5,634 bases of DNA. It comes from Hyphomicrobiaceae bacterium. Lineage in GTDB: Bacteria; Pseudomonadota; Alphaproteobacteria; Rhizobiales; JAKIUO01. The first letter of the stretch is position 1, and each line of letters opens with the position of its first letter. Location: positions 1 to 5,634 of the forward strand of contig JAKIUO010000182.1 in assembly GCA_021647535.1 (NCBI GenBank), given 5' to 3'. The position numbers and the translations under genes were made by a program. Below, piece after piece: positions 1 to 4,973 of this stretch. The notes below the pieces were generated by a model that was not told the DNA's origin, did not search any database, and saw only the letters and a list, made by a program, of their open reading frames with translations.

Positions 1-260
1 TTGCCGGGCAGATAGCCGGTGATCACCGCGTCAATATTTTTAAGATGTCCAGAAAATTCAAGGCTTTCCAGTACCGGGCGCAGTTGCCGGGTGGCGTTGA
101 CACGCGCCCCACCGAATATTTTGTGACCGGGATGGTTGGATAAGAGCACGGTCGGCAGGCACCAGACATTATGGCCCTGGCGCTGCAAGGCGAATTGCGT
201 GACCTGATTGCCGACAAAACCGTGAACGACCTGTGAGGATATGGAGAGTATATTTGCCAT
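1..260 (-). CDS. pdxY: Pyridoxal kinase PdxY, N-terminal part (cut by window edge)
   Basis: Reading the minus strand from the ATG at 260-258 gives an open frame of 86 codons that runs off the left edge; the C-terminal two thirds lie outside. The protein starts MANILSISSQVVHGFVGNQ and continues with VWCLPTVLLSNHPGH, an IFGG stretch, and AVITGYLPG at the cut. The pattern SxxVVxGxxGN, then RxGxxVWxLxTVxxSNH, then GYLxG matches the N-terminus of PdxY/PdxK kinases as I know them from E. coli PdxY. The family phosphorylates pyridoxal (and related B6 vitamers) with ATP in the cytoplasm to salvage pyridoxal 5'-phosphate. The N-terminal part seen here belongs to the ribokinase-like fold and contributes to substrate binding; the catalytic Asp and most of the ATP site would be in the missing part. 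It is divergent from the aldo/keto reductase gene. Identity is quite sure; PdxY rather than another pyridoxine/pyridoxal kinase paralogue is slightly less so. Confidence 0.9.
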   Translation of the reverse strand, partial: MANILSISSQVVHGFVGNQVTQFALQRQGHNVWCLPTVLLSNHPGHKIFGGARVNATRQLRPVLESLEFSGHLKNIDAVITGYLPG

Positions 261-291
261 TTTACCAATCATGAGTGTTGAATACGGATTA

Positions 292-320
292 ATTATACAT
301 GTAATTTTGTCCGGTAACAC
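292..320 (-). promoter_or_regulatory. Candidate promoter for pdxY
   Basis: On the minus strand a perfect TATAAT lies at 297-292, 31 bp upstream of the pdxY start codon. A poor -35-like GTGTTA (3 of 6 matches) sits at 320-315 with a 17-bp spacer. The surrounding 261-330 segment is markedly AT-rich, as expected for a divergent promoter region. No equally convincing promoter for the plus-strand reductase gene was found in the same spacer. Prediction from sequence only. Confidence 0.4.
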
Positions 321-402
321 TTATATACAAGGGTCTTGTGGCGCAAATTCGTTCACTTTAAGAGACATTTGTGAAACAGCGAGGAGCATAGCGAGGAATT
401 CT

Positions 403-1443
403 ATGGAAAAACGACAACTCGGACACAGCGATTTGAGGGTCTCGAAACTGTGCCTTGGTACCATGACCTGGGGAGAGCAGAATAGCGAACGCGAAGGTCA
501 TGAGCAGATGGATTATGCGCTCGATCAGGGCGTTAATTTTTTTGATACGGCGGAGCTTTATCCCATTCCCCCGAAGGCTGATACGCAGGGCCGCACAGAA
601 AAAATCATCGGCACATGGATGAAAGCGCGTGCCAATCGCGAACAAATCGTGCTGGCCAGCAAGATCTGTGGACGCACCTTGATGAATTGGTTTCGCAAAG
701 ACGGCGGCGGCTGTGAGGTCAGCCCAGCGCAGATCCGTGAAGCCATCGAGGGCTCGCTTTTGCGTTTGCAGACCGATTTTATCGACCTTTATCAAGTGCA
801 TTGGCCGGACCGTCCCATGCGGACTTTTGGCGGGCTTGGTTTTGAACCAGGAGAGGGCGACACCCATGATATGGTGACGATCTTGCAGACCATGCAAGAG
901 CTGGTGGTTGAGGGCAAAATCCGCCATGTCGGGCTATCGAATGAGACGCCGTTTGGCGTTATGAGCTGCCTGAAAACTGCGAAGATGTTCGAGGTACCGC
1001 GTGTGGTCAGCGTGCAAAACGCCTATAACCTATTGAACCGGAGCTTTGAAACCGGTCTCTCCGAAATCACCCATTATGAAGGGGTTGGCCTGCTGGCTTA
1101 TTCGCCATTGGCACAGGGCTATCTTACCGGAAAATATCAAAACGGCGCGCTGCCCAAGGGCTCGCGCAAGCAGCTGTTCGCCCGCCTTGAGCGCTATGAA
1201 ACGCCGGGAGCTGATGTGGCGATGGAAAAATATCTGGAGATTGCGGCGCGCTTTGAGCTCGATCCAGCGCAAATGGCCCTGCAATTCGTCACGACCCGGC
1301 CTTTTGTCACTTCCAACATTATCGGCGCCACCAGCATGGAGCAGTTGAAAAGCAATATCGCCTCTGTTGACGTGCCGCTTGGTGAAGAGGTTCTAAAAGA
1401 GATCGAGCAGGTTCATCTGGTTCATTCCAATCCTTGCCCGTAG
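403..1443 (+). CDS. tas: NADP(H)-dependent aldo/keto reductase, Tas family
   Basis: A 346-residue cytoplasmic oxidoreductase of the aldo/keto reductase superfamily, the same length as E. coli Tas and very similar to it from memory (LGTMTxGEQNSE near residues 18-29, DLYQVHWPxRP at 128-138, SNETxFGVM at 179-187, YxLLNRSFE, YEGVxLLAYS, LDPAQMAL). The catalytic tetrad is visible: Asp48 (FFDTAE), Tyr53 (ELYP), Lys87 (ASK) and His133 (QVHW). These enzymes reduce carbonyl compounds with NADPH; the natural substrate of Tas is not established, although E. coli tas was found as a suppressor of tyrosine auxotrophy. The start at 403 was chosen because GAGG at 393-396 sits 6 bp upstream and because homologues start here. 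The frame stays open back to 241, but that extension would overlap the pdxY start and resembles nothing known. The gene is divergent from pdxY. Its stop is followed directly by the structured repeat. Some aldo/keto reductases reduce pyridoxal, so a B6-related role next to pdxY is possible but speculative. Confidence 0.93.
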   Translation: MEKRQLGHSDLRVSKLCLGTMTWGEQNSEREGHEQMDYALDQGVNFFDTAELYPIPPKADTQGRTEKIIGTWMKARANREQIVLASKICGRTLMNWFRKDGGGCEVSPAQIREAIEGSLLRLQTDFIDLYQVHWPDRPMRTFGGLGFEPGEGDTHDMVTILQTMQELVVEGKIRHVGLSNETPFGVMSCLKTAKMFEVPRVVSVQNAYNLLNRSFETGLSEITHYEGVGLLAYSPLAQGYLTGKYQNGALPKGSRKQLFARLERYETPGADVAMEKYLEIAARFELDPAQMALQFVTTRPFVTSNIIGATSMEQLKSNIASVDVPLGEEVLKEIEQVHLVHSNPCP

Positions 1444-1444
1444 T

Positions 1445-1621
1445 TTGCTGCGCAAGTGGGACCAGTCCCACACCCAGTTGGGGGAAGGTTTTCCCCCAAA
1501 CCCCCTTCTTTTTGAAATTTAAAAAAGGGTGGGTTTGGGAGGTCTCCTCTCAAATGGGAGAGCGCTCAAATAGCGAAGCGGTCGTGCAAACTTGGAAAGC
1601 GTGGCAACCCGCTTGCGCAGC
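1445..1621. repeat. Palindrome-rich structured repeat with terminal inverted repeats (MITE-like), copy A
   Basis: The 295-bp spacer between tas and hisF is mostly one structured block. Its ends are inverted repeats: GCTGCGCAAGTGGG at 1447-1460 and CCCGCTTGCGCAGC at 1608-1621 (13 of 14 pair). Inside lie, in order, a perfect 16-bp palindrome at 1456-1471, a hairpin with 9-bp arms TTGGGGGAA/TTCCCCCAA at 1478-1499, an imperfect long stem 1498-1513 with 1521-1536, a CTCTC/GAGAG hairpin at 1547-1562, and CGCT/AGCG. The left part, TTGCTGCGCAA(G/A)TGGG, CACCCAG, GGGG-AA...TTTCCCC, then C-rich DNA and TTCTTTTT, recurs near the right window edge (5523-5611). No transposase and no target-site duplication were recognised. 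Open frames crossing the block are likely spurious. It could be a MITE, a REP-like element or a dispersed terminator-type repeat. Confidence 0.6.
1478..1513 (+). terminator. Probable intrinsic terminator of tas (within the repeat)
   Basis: A 9-bp perfect stem TTGGGGGAA/TTCCCCCAA with a GGTT loop (1478-1499) is followed by a C-run and then TTCTTTTT at 1506-1513, 35-70 bp after the tas stop codon. The C-run between stem and T-tract is atypical, so efficiency is uncertain. The same hairpin plus T-tract arrangement occurs in the second repeat copy. Confidence 0.5.
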
Positions 1622-1651
1622 GAGGATGCGACTTTATGGGGAATTGTGTTT

Positions 1652-1679
1652 TTGCGCTCACGACCATGGCATTTACAAT
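1652..1679 (+). promoter_or_regulatory. Candidate promoter for hisF
   Basis: TTGCGC at 1652-1657 and TACAAT at 1674-1679 are separated by 16 bp and resemble -35 and -10 elements (4/6 and 5/6 to the sigma70 consensus). They lie just right of the structured repeat and about 60 bp before the hisF start. A promoter is needed here if the upstream hairpins terminate tas transcription, because hisF has no upstream histidine gene to be co-transcribed with. Prediction only. Confidence 0.35.
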
Positions 1680-1738
1680 TCTCGCCCCGTTGGCTATTGC
1701 TATGAAGCATTGTAGAGCGCAGAAGCGGGAGCTGAAAA

Positions 1739-2512
1739 ATGTTGAAAACGAGGGTCATTCCCTGTCTTGATGTCAAAGACGGGCGCGTCGTCAAGGGCGT
1801 CAATTTTGTTGACCTGATTGATGCGGGCGACCCTGTTGAAAGCGCCAAGGCCTATGACGCTGCCGGGGCTGACGAACTGACTTTTCTTGATATCACCGCT
1901 TCTAGCGATAATCGCGACACCATATATGATGTCGTCTCGAAAACCGCCGAACATTGCTTTATGCCGCTGACGGTTGGCGGCGGGGTGCGCCGGGTAGAAG
2001 ACGTGCGCAAGCTGCTGGAAGCAGGGGCCGACAAGGTGGCCATCAACACCGCTGCCGTCAATGATCGCGATCTGGTCAGGCGAGCGGCGGAAAAATTTGG
2101 TAATCAGTGCATTGTCATCTCCATTGACGCCAAGCAGGTCAGCAAGGATGGAGAACCCAAACGCTGGGATATATTTACGCATGGCGGGCGCAAGCCAACC
2201 GGCATCAATGCGCTGGATTTTGCTAAGGAAGTGGTGTCGCTGGGGGCGGGCGAGTTGCTGGTTACCAGCATGGATAAAGATGGCACCAAATCAGGCTTCA
2301 ATATTGAGCTGACGCGCGCCATCGCCGATGCCGCTTCGGTGCCGGTGATCGCATCTGGGGGCGTTGGCACGCTCGAACACATGGTCGAAGGGGTGCGCGA
2401 TGGTCACGCCAGCGCCGTTCTGGCCGCCTCAATCTTCCATTTCGGCACCTTTTCCATCGGTGAAACCAAGCAATATATGCATGAGGCTGGCATTGCCGTG
2501 CGCATGGATTAA
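1739..2512 (+). CDS. hisF: Imidazole glycerol phosphate synthase, cyclase subunit HisF
   Basis: A complete 257-residue HisF, a normal length for the family. It is the cyclase half of the HisF-HisH complex in the cytoplasm. It uses ammonia made by the glutaminase HisH to convert PRFAR into imidazole glycerol phosphate (histidine pathway) and AICAR (returned to purine synthesis). The (beta/alpha)8 barrel landmarks are clear: RVIPCLDVKDGRVVKGVNF with catalytic Asp11, LTFLDITAS at 47-55, the phosphate loop LTVGGGVR at 77-84, VISIDA with catalytic Asp130, TSMDKDGTKSGF at 176-187 and ASGGVG at 205-210. The start is backed by GGGAG at 1727-1731, 7 bp before the ATG. In many alphaproteobacteria hisF sits with hisB, hisH, hisA and hisE; here the neighbours are tas and a DUF2585 gene, so the gene is detached from the usual cluster. 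All key residues are intact, so it is probably the functional copy. Confidence 0.98.
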   Translation: MLKTRVIPCLDVKDGRVVKGVNFVDLIDAGDPVESAKAYDAAGADELTFLDITASSDNRDTIYDVVSKTAEHCFMPLTVGGGVRRVEDVRKLLEAGADKVAINTAAVNDRDLVRRAAEKFGNQCIVISIDAKQVSKDGEPKRWDIFTHGGRKPTGINALDFAKEVVSLGAGELLVTSMDKDGTKSGFNIELTRAIADAASVPVIASGGVGTLEHMVEGVRDGHASAVLAASIFHFGTFSIGETKQYMHEAGIAVRMD

Positions 2513-2528
2513 TTCAGGCTAATGATAG

Positions 2529-2589
2529 GGCTGCTGATGGGTGTTTTAGGTATAGCCAGCGGCTATGGCAATTTGGCTGCTGACGGGTG
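2529..2589. repeat. 15-bp direct repeat flanking a small hairpin, downstream of hisF
   Basis: GGCTGCTGATGGGTG at 2529-2543 recurs as GGCTGCTGACGGGTG at 2575-2589 (14 of 15 identical, 46 bp apart). Between them is a 6-bp hairpin ATAGCC-AGC-GGCTAT at 2552-2566. It begins 16 bp after the hisF stop. The function is unknown; it could be a remnant of a small duplication or insertion. Confidence 0.5.
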
Positions 2590-2598
2590 AACCTCGTT

Positions 2599-2634
2599 GA
2601 TCGGACAACGGTTTTTCGCAAACTTTGTCTGATC
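2599..2634 (+). terminator. Possible hisF terminator hairpin
   Basis: GATCGGACA at 2599-2607 can pair with TGTCTGATC at 2626-2634 (9 bp with one G-U pair, 18-nt loop). It is followed by TTCTAGTCTTTT, a broken T-rich tract. The long loop and weak tail make it a poor classical terminator. The rest of the spacer, about 2640-2755, is strongly AT-rich and probably carries the promoter of the next gene, but no single -35/-10 pair stands out. Confidence 0.3.
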
Positions 2635-2755
2635 TTCTAGTCTTTTGAGTATATAAATAAAAATAATGAATGGAAAATAGTGTATTTTTGGTTGGTTTGA
2701 GTTAGCATAATCACAAGTAATTTATCTGTTGTTCACAAAGTAAGAAGAACTCTTT

Positions 2756-3331
2756 ATGTTTCAAAGTCCTATGCTCAGGGGAGCCGCCTTTTTTGTTAGC
2801 GGATTGGCTATAATTGCTGCAACGGCACTCACTTTATTCTGGATGGGGCAGGAGCCTATATGCAAATGCGGCTATGTCAATCTTTGGGATGGCGGCATTG
2901 TCAGTGCGGAAAATTCGCAACATTTTACTGATTGGTATACGCCCTCTCATTTCATCCATGGCATTTTGTTTTATGGCGTGCTGGCCTGGCTGCTTGGCTC
3001 GCTCTCCTTTGGGGCTCGTCTAAATATCGCTTTGCTGATGGAAGCCTCCTGGGAAATTTTCGAAAATAGTGATTTCATCATCAACCGTTATCGTGAAGCG
3101 ACGATTGCTCTTGATTATTTTGGCGATAGTGTCCTCAATTCGACCAGCGATTTACTGTTTATGGTCCTTGGATTTTTAATGGCATGGCGCGTGCCCATAT
3201 GGGTATCGATCTTTGTGGTGATTGCCCTTGAGGTGATTGTCGGCTATTTCATTCGCGACAATCTTATTCTCAATGTGGTCATGCTGGTCTACCCGATGGA
3301 CTTCATCAAGGATTGGCAGCTGGCTCGTTAG
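2756..3331 (+). CDS. DUF2585 / UPF0314 family integral membrane protein
   Basis: A 191-residue protein of unknown function that fits the DUF2585 (UPF0314) family, found mainly in Rhizobiales and relatives. Family hallmarks from memory are all present: PICKCGYVNLW (34-44, with CxCG), SAENSQHFTDWYTPSHFIHG (50-69), EASWEIFENS (96-105), RYREATIALDYFGDSVLNS (111-129) and GYFIRDNLILNVVMLVYP (163-180). Hydrophobic stretches near 9-31, 66-85, 132-143 and 147-165 suggest a multi-pass inner-membrane protein with a membrane-anchored N-terminus. The many conserved charged and polar residues (His56, Asp59, His65, His68, Glu96, Glu100, Glu103, Asp120, Asp124, Arg167, Asp168) suggest an enzymatic or metal-related role, but none is established. 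The ribosome site is weak (AGAAGAA, 6 bp before the ATG); Met6 is a less likely alternative start. The gene converges with the YkuD gene and its stop codon lies in a hairpin. Confidence 0.88.
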   Translation: MFQSPMLRGAAFFVSGLAIIAATALTLFWMGQEPICKCGYVNLWDGGIVSAENSQHFTDWYTPSHFIHGILFYGVLAWLLGSLSFGARLNIALLMEASWEIFENSDFIINRYREATIALDYFGDSVLNSTSDLLFMVLGFLMAWRVPIWVSIFVVIALEVIVGYFIRDNLILNVVMLVYPMDFIKDWQLAR

Positions 3332-3370
3332 AGCCAGTTGGGACCACTCGCAATCTGCTCCCTAGCAGAT
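3318..3370. terminator. Two hairpins between convergent genes, possible bidirectional terminator
   Basis: The first hairpin, CTGGCTC-GTTA-GAGCCAG at 3320-3337 (extendable to 3318-3339 with A-T and G-U pairs), contains the TAG stop of the DUF2585 gene. The second, ATCTGCT-CCCT-AGCAGAT at 3353-3370, is a perfect 7-bp stem lying 15 bp beyond the stop of the minus-strand YkuD gene. Neither is followed by a T-tract, so they may act by Rho-assisted termination or 3'-end protection rather than as classical intrinsic terminators. Confidence 0.45.
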
Positions 3371-3384
3371 CGGTGGCAAAACGA

Positions 3385-3918
3385 TCAGGGAATATTTACA
3401 ACAGAGCCGGGCTCCATTTGTTGTAAAATCTGTCGTAAATCATGCTGCTCAAAGGCCAGACATCCAGCTGTCGGGCGCTGATCATCATGGGCCAGATGCA
3501 TGAAAATGGCACTGCCTTTGTTAAGAGAGCGCCGCGATAAATTGTAATCAAGCACAACAATGAGATCATAAGCATGATCGTCGCGCCAGAGGTTCTCAGC
3601 ACTATTTGTATAGGGCAGCTGTACCGGGCGATTATAATTGCGGTCGAGCGGCTCATCGCACCAGCCATCTTGCGTGTTGATCATTTTTATCGGCAAACGG
3701 GTGTGAGGCCGGGCCAGCCGGTCGCCGCGATAGAGTACGTAAAGCGTGCGCCAGCTGCCTATCGGTGTGGCCCCATCTCCCTCTCTTTTAAACGGGCGGC
3801 GACCCGCACGACCCAGTTGGCAGTTATAGGCGCGCCTGGCTGTGACAAGCCTGCCTTCGGTCTGGCTTTGCGGGCGGGGATATAAAATGAAGTTCTGCAT
3901 AGAGGTTTTCACTTTCAT
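3385..3918 (-). CDS. YkuD-domain (L,D-transpeptidase-like) protein, COG3786 type
   Basis: A 177-residue protein resembling the short COG3786 group of YkuD proteins. Landmarks: FKREGDGATPIGSW at 43-56, WCDEPLDRNYNRPV around 86-99, DLIVVLDYN at 118-126, GSAIFMHLA at 135-143 with catalytic His141, and PTAGCLAF at 149-156 with the nucleophile candidate Cys153. YkuD enzymes cross-link peptidoglycan stem peptides or attach proteins to them through an acyl-Cys intermediate. The classical motif is SHGC; here it is TAGC, which agrees with this subgroup as I remember it (GCxA after the catalytic glycine). No signal peptide or membrane segment is visible, so the site of action and true substrate are open. 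The start is uncertain: Met1 (3918) and Met7 (3900) both lack a clear Shine-Dalgarno sequence, and similarity begins near FILYPRP. The gene is divergent from the response regulator and converges with the DUF2585 gene. Confidence 0.85.
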   Translation of the reverse strand: MKVKTSMQNFILYPRPQSQTEGRLVTARRAYNCQLGRAGRRPFKREGDGATPIGSWRTLYVLYRGDRLARPHTRLPIKMINTQDGWCDEPLDRNYNRPVQLPYTNSAENLWRDDHAYDLIVVLDYNLSRRSLNKGSAIFMHLAHDDQRPTAGCLAFEQHDLRQILQQMEPGSVVNIP

Positions 3919-3969
3919 TCACAAACATTTGTCATTTGCTGCCATTTCCTTGCGCGATCATGTATGCTT

Positions 3970-3999
3970 TGACATAAATCACTTACGTTATGACCTAAA
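3970..3999 (+). promoter_or_regulatory. Tandem 9-mer repeat, candidate operator upstream of the response regulator
   Basis: TGACATAAA at 3970-3978 and TGACCTAAA at 3991-3999 match at 8 of 9 bases and are 21 bp apart, two helical turns, so they lie on the same DNA face. OmpR-family regulators bind direct repeats, which makes autoregulation possible. The region also holds CATAA/TTATG (3973-3977, 3988-3992) and TTGAC/GTCAA (3969-3973, 4000-4004) inverted pairs. A perfect TTGACA (3969-3974) could be a -35 element, but no good -10 stands 16-18 bp after it. Confidence 0.35.
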
Positions 4000-4026
4000 G
4001 TCAACAATTCTCAAACGAGGTATTTG

Positions 4027-4716
4027 ATGAGCACGAAGCGAACTATTCTTGTTGTTGATGACGATGAAGATCTGCGCAGCACTTTGATAGAACAACTTGA
4101 TATGCATAATGAATTTGGCACTATTGATGCAAATAGCGCGGTCGCGGCGGTCAAGATGATGAAAGACAATCATGTCGATCTGGTGCTGCTTGATGTCGGC
4201 CTGCCTGACATGGATGGGCGCGAAGTCTGCAAAATCATGCGCACGGATGGGTATAAGGGGCCGATCATTATGCTGACGGGTCATGACAGCGAGGCCGATG
4301 AAATTCTGGGCCTGCAATCAGGGGCCAGCGATTATGTCACCAAACCCTTTCGGTTTGGCGCGCTTCTGGCCCGCATCAGAGCGCAATTGCGCCAGCATGA
4401 ACAAAGTGAGGATGCCGTCTTTGCCATTGGTCGCTTTACCTTTCGTCCGGCGCAAAAACTGCTGGAAGAAGAGGAGGGCGGTGGCAAAGTCAGGCTGACT
4501 GAAAAAGAAACCTCGATTTTGAAATATCTTTACCGCGCTGATCACAAGGTTGTTACCCGTGAAATATTGCTGCACGAAGTCTGGGGTTATAATGCCGGGG
4601 TCACCACGCACACGTTGGAAACTCATATTTATCGCCTGCGACAAAAAATCGAGAGTGACCCTTCAAATGCCGAATTACTGGTGACTGAGGCAGGCGGCTA
4701 CAAGCTGGTTCCCTAA
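4027..4716 (+). CDS. cenR: OmpR/PhoB-family response regulator, CenR-like
   Basis: A 229-residue two-component response regulator that acts as a DNA-binding transcription factor in the cytoplasm. The receiver domain (about 4-120) has the acidic pair Asp11/Asp12 (VVDDDED), phospho-acceptor Asp56 in LLDVGLPDMDG, Thr84 (MLTG) and Lys106-Pro107 (VTKPF). The winged-helix domain (about 128-229) has LTEKETSILKYLYR, then LLHEVWGYNAGVTTHTLETH, then IYRLRQKIE and the end LLVTEAGGYKLVP. Both the EQLDMHNEF stretch (22-30) and this C-terminus match CenR of Caulobacter and rhizobia as I recall it. CenR (partner CenK) controls envelope genes in Caulobacter and Brucella. No histidine kinase gene is in the window. 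ATG 4027 was chosen over the in-frame TTG at 4024 because GAGG at 4017-4020 lies 6 bp upstream. The gene is divergent from the YkuD gene and 257 bp upstream of the cyclic-nucleotide-binding-type gene. OmpR class is certain; the CenR assignment is by recall and less so. Confidence 0.93.
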   Translation: MSTKRTILVVDDDEDLRSTLIEQLDMHNEFGTIDANSAVAAVKMMKDNHVDLVLLDVGLPDMDGREVCKIMRTDGYKGPIIMLTGHDSEADEILGLQSGASDYVTKPFRFGALLARIRAQLRQHEQSEDAVFAIGRFTFRPAQKLLEEEEGGGKVRLTEKETSILKYLYRADHKVVTREILLHEVWGYNAGVTTHTLETHIYRLRQKIESDPSNAELLVTEAGGYKLVP

Positions 4717-4732
4717 TTTGTCGGGCTGGAAA

Positions 4733-4769
4733 TGGGCCGTTAACCTTTCTTTGCTGGACAAAGGGCCCA
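4733..4769 (+). other. Hairpin after the response regulator gene
   Basis: TGGGCC at 4733-4738 pairs with GGCCCA at 4764-4769, and CTTTG at 4749-4753 pairs with CAAAG at 4759-4763, giving a stacked stem with a one-sided bulge (4739-4748). It begins 16 bp after the stop codon. There is no T-tract, so at best it is a weak or Rho-assisted terminator or an mRNA 3'-end structure. Confidence 0.35.
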
Positions 4770-4818
4770 CGAATCTGTTTGATTGGGGCCAGCCTACCAA
4801 ATCATAGGCCGTTATATC

Positions 4819-4864
4819 ATTGCAATATTTTGTGTTATTGCAATGCGGATGTTTTTTATCCGCA
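4819..4864 (+). promoter_or_regulatory. Two adjacent hairpins built around ATTGCAAT palindromes, upstream of the CNB-type gene
   Basis: The 8-bp palindrome ATTGCAAT occurs twice, at 4819-4826 and 4837-4844. Together they form a 9-bp stem ATTGCAATA/TATTGCAAT with an 8-nt loop. Immediately next to it is GCGGAT-GTTTTTT-ATCCGC at 4845-4863. They lie 110-155 bp before the start codon at 4974. Possibilities are a dimeric-regulator operator, an mRNA leader structure or a terminator of the upstream gene. From 4865 to 4973 no further clear signal was seen except the ribosome site. Confidence 0.4.
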
Positions 4865-4973
4865 GTGCTTACCTCCTGTATCGTATATGTTGAATTGTTT
4901 TTACGGTGCGCGTGTTTGCGTTTCGCCAGTACGATTAATTCATCCAAAAAACTCACTTCGCAGGACTATTGCC

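Noticed and set aside
23..268. Minus-strand open frame of 81 codons
   Set aside because: It is in a different frame from the PdxY reading, which has clear family similarity over the same bases.
241..402. 54-residue N-terminal extension of the aldo/keto reductase frame, starting at ATG 241
   Set aside because: It overlaps the start of pdxY, lies in AT-rich promoter-like DNA, and Tas proteins start at the equivalent of 403, where a good ribosome site exists.
1046..1348. Alternate-frame open reading frames inside tas, hisF, the response regulator and the CNB-type gene
   Set aside because: They are shadows of confidently identified genes and show no family motifs.
1498..1540. G-quadruplex potential of the G-tracts in repeat copy A
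   Set aside because: There are only three GGG tracts at close spacing plus a GG; the same bases pair better as hairpins.
1434..1715. Plus-strand open frame of 93 codons between tas and hisF
   Set aside because: It runs straight through the hairpin repeat, has a composition driven by the repeat (Trp, Cys and Pro rich), and no family resemblance or ribosome site was seen.
1519..1848. Minus-strand open frame of 109 codons across the repeat and the hisF start
   Set aside because: Its first part is antisense to hisF and the rest is repeat sequence; such frames in dispersed repeats are often annotated as hypothetical proteins without being genes.
4739..4746. TTAACCTT as a CtrA half-site
   Set aside because: Only one half (TTAACC) is present and the second TTAA at the required spacing is missing; it also lies in the bulge of a hairpin.
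4779..4973. 65-residue upstream extension of the CNB-type protein
   Set aside because: It covers the ATTGCAAT hairpins and other palindromes, looks unlike coding sequence, and a ribosome site precedes the ATG at 4974 where the domain begins.
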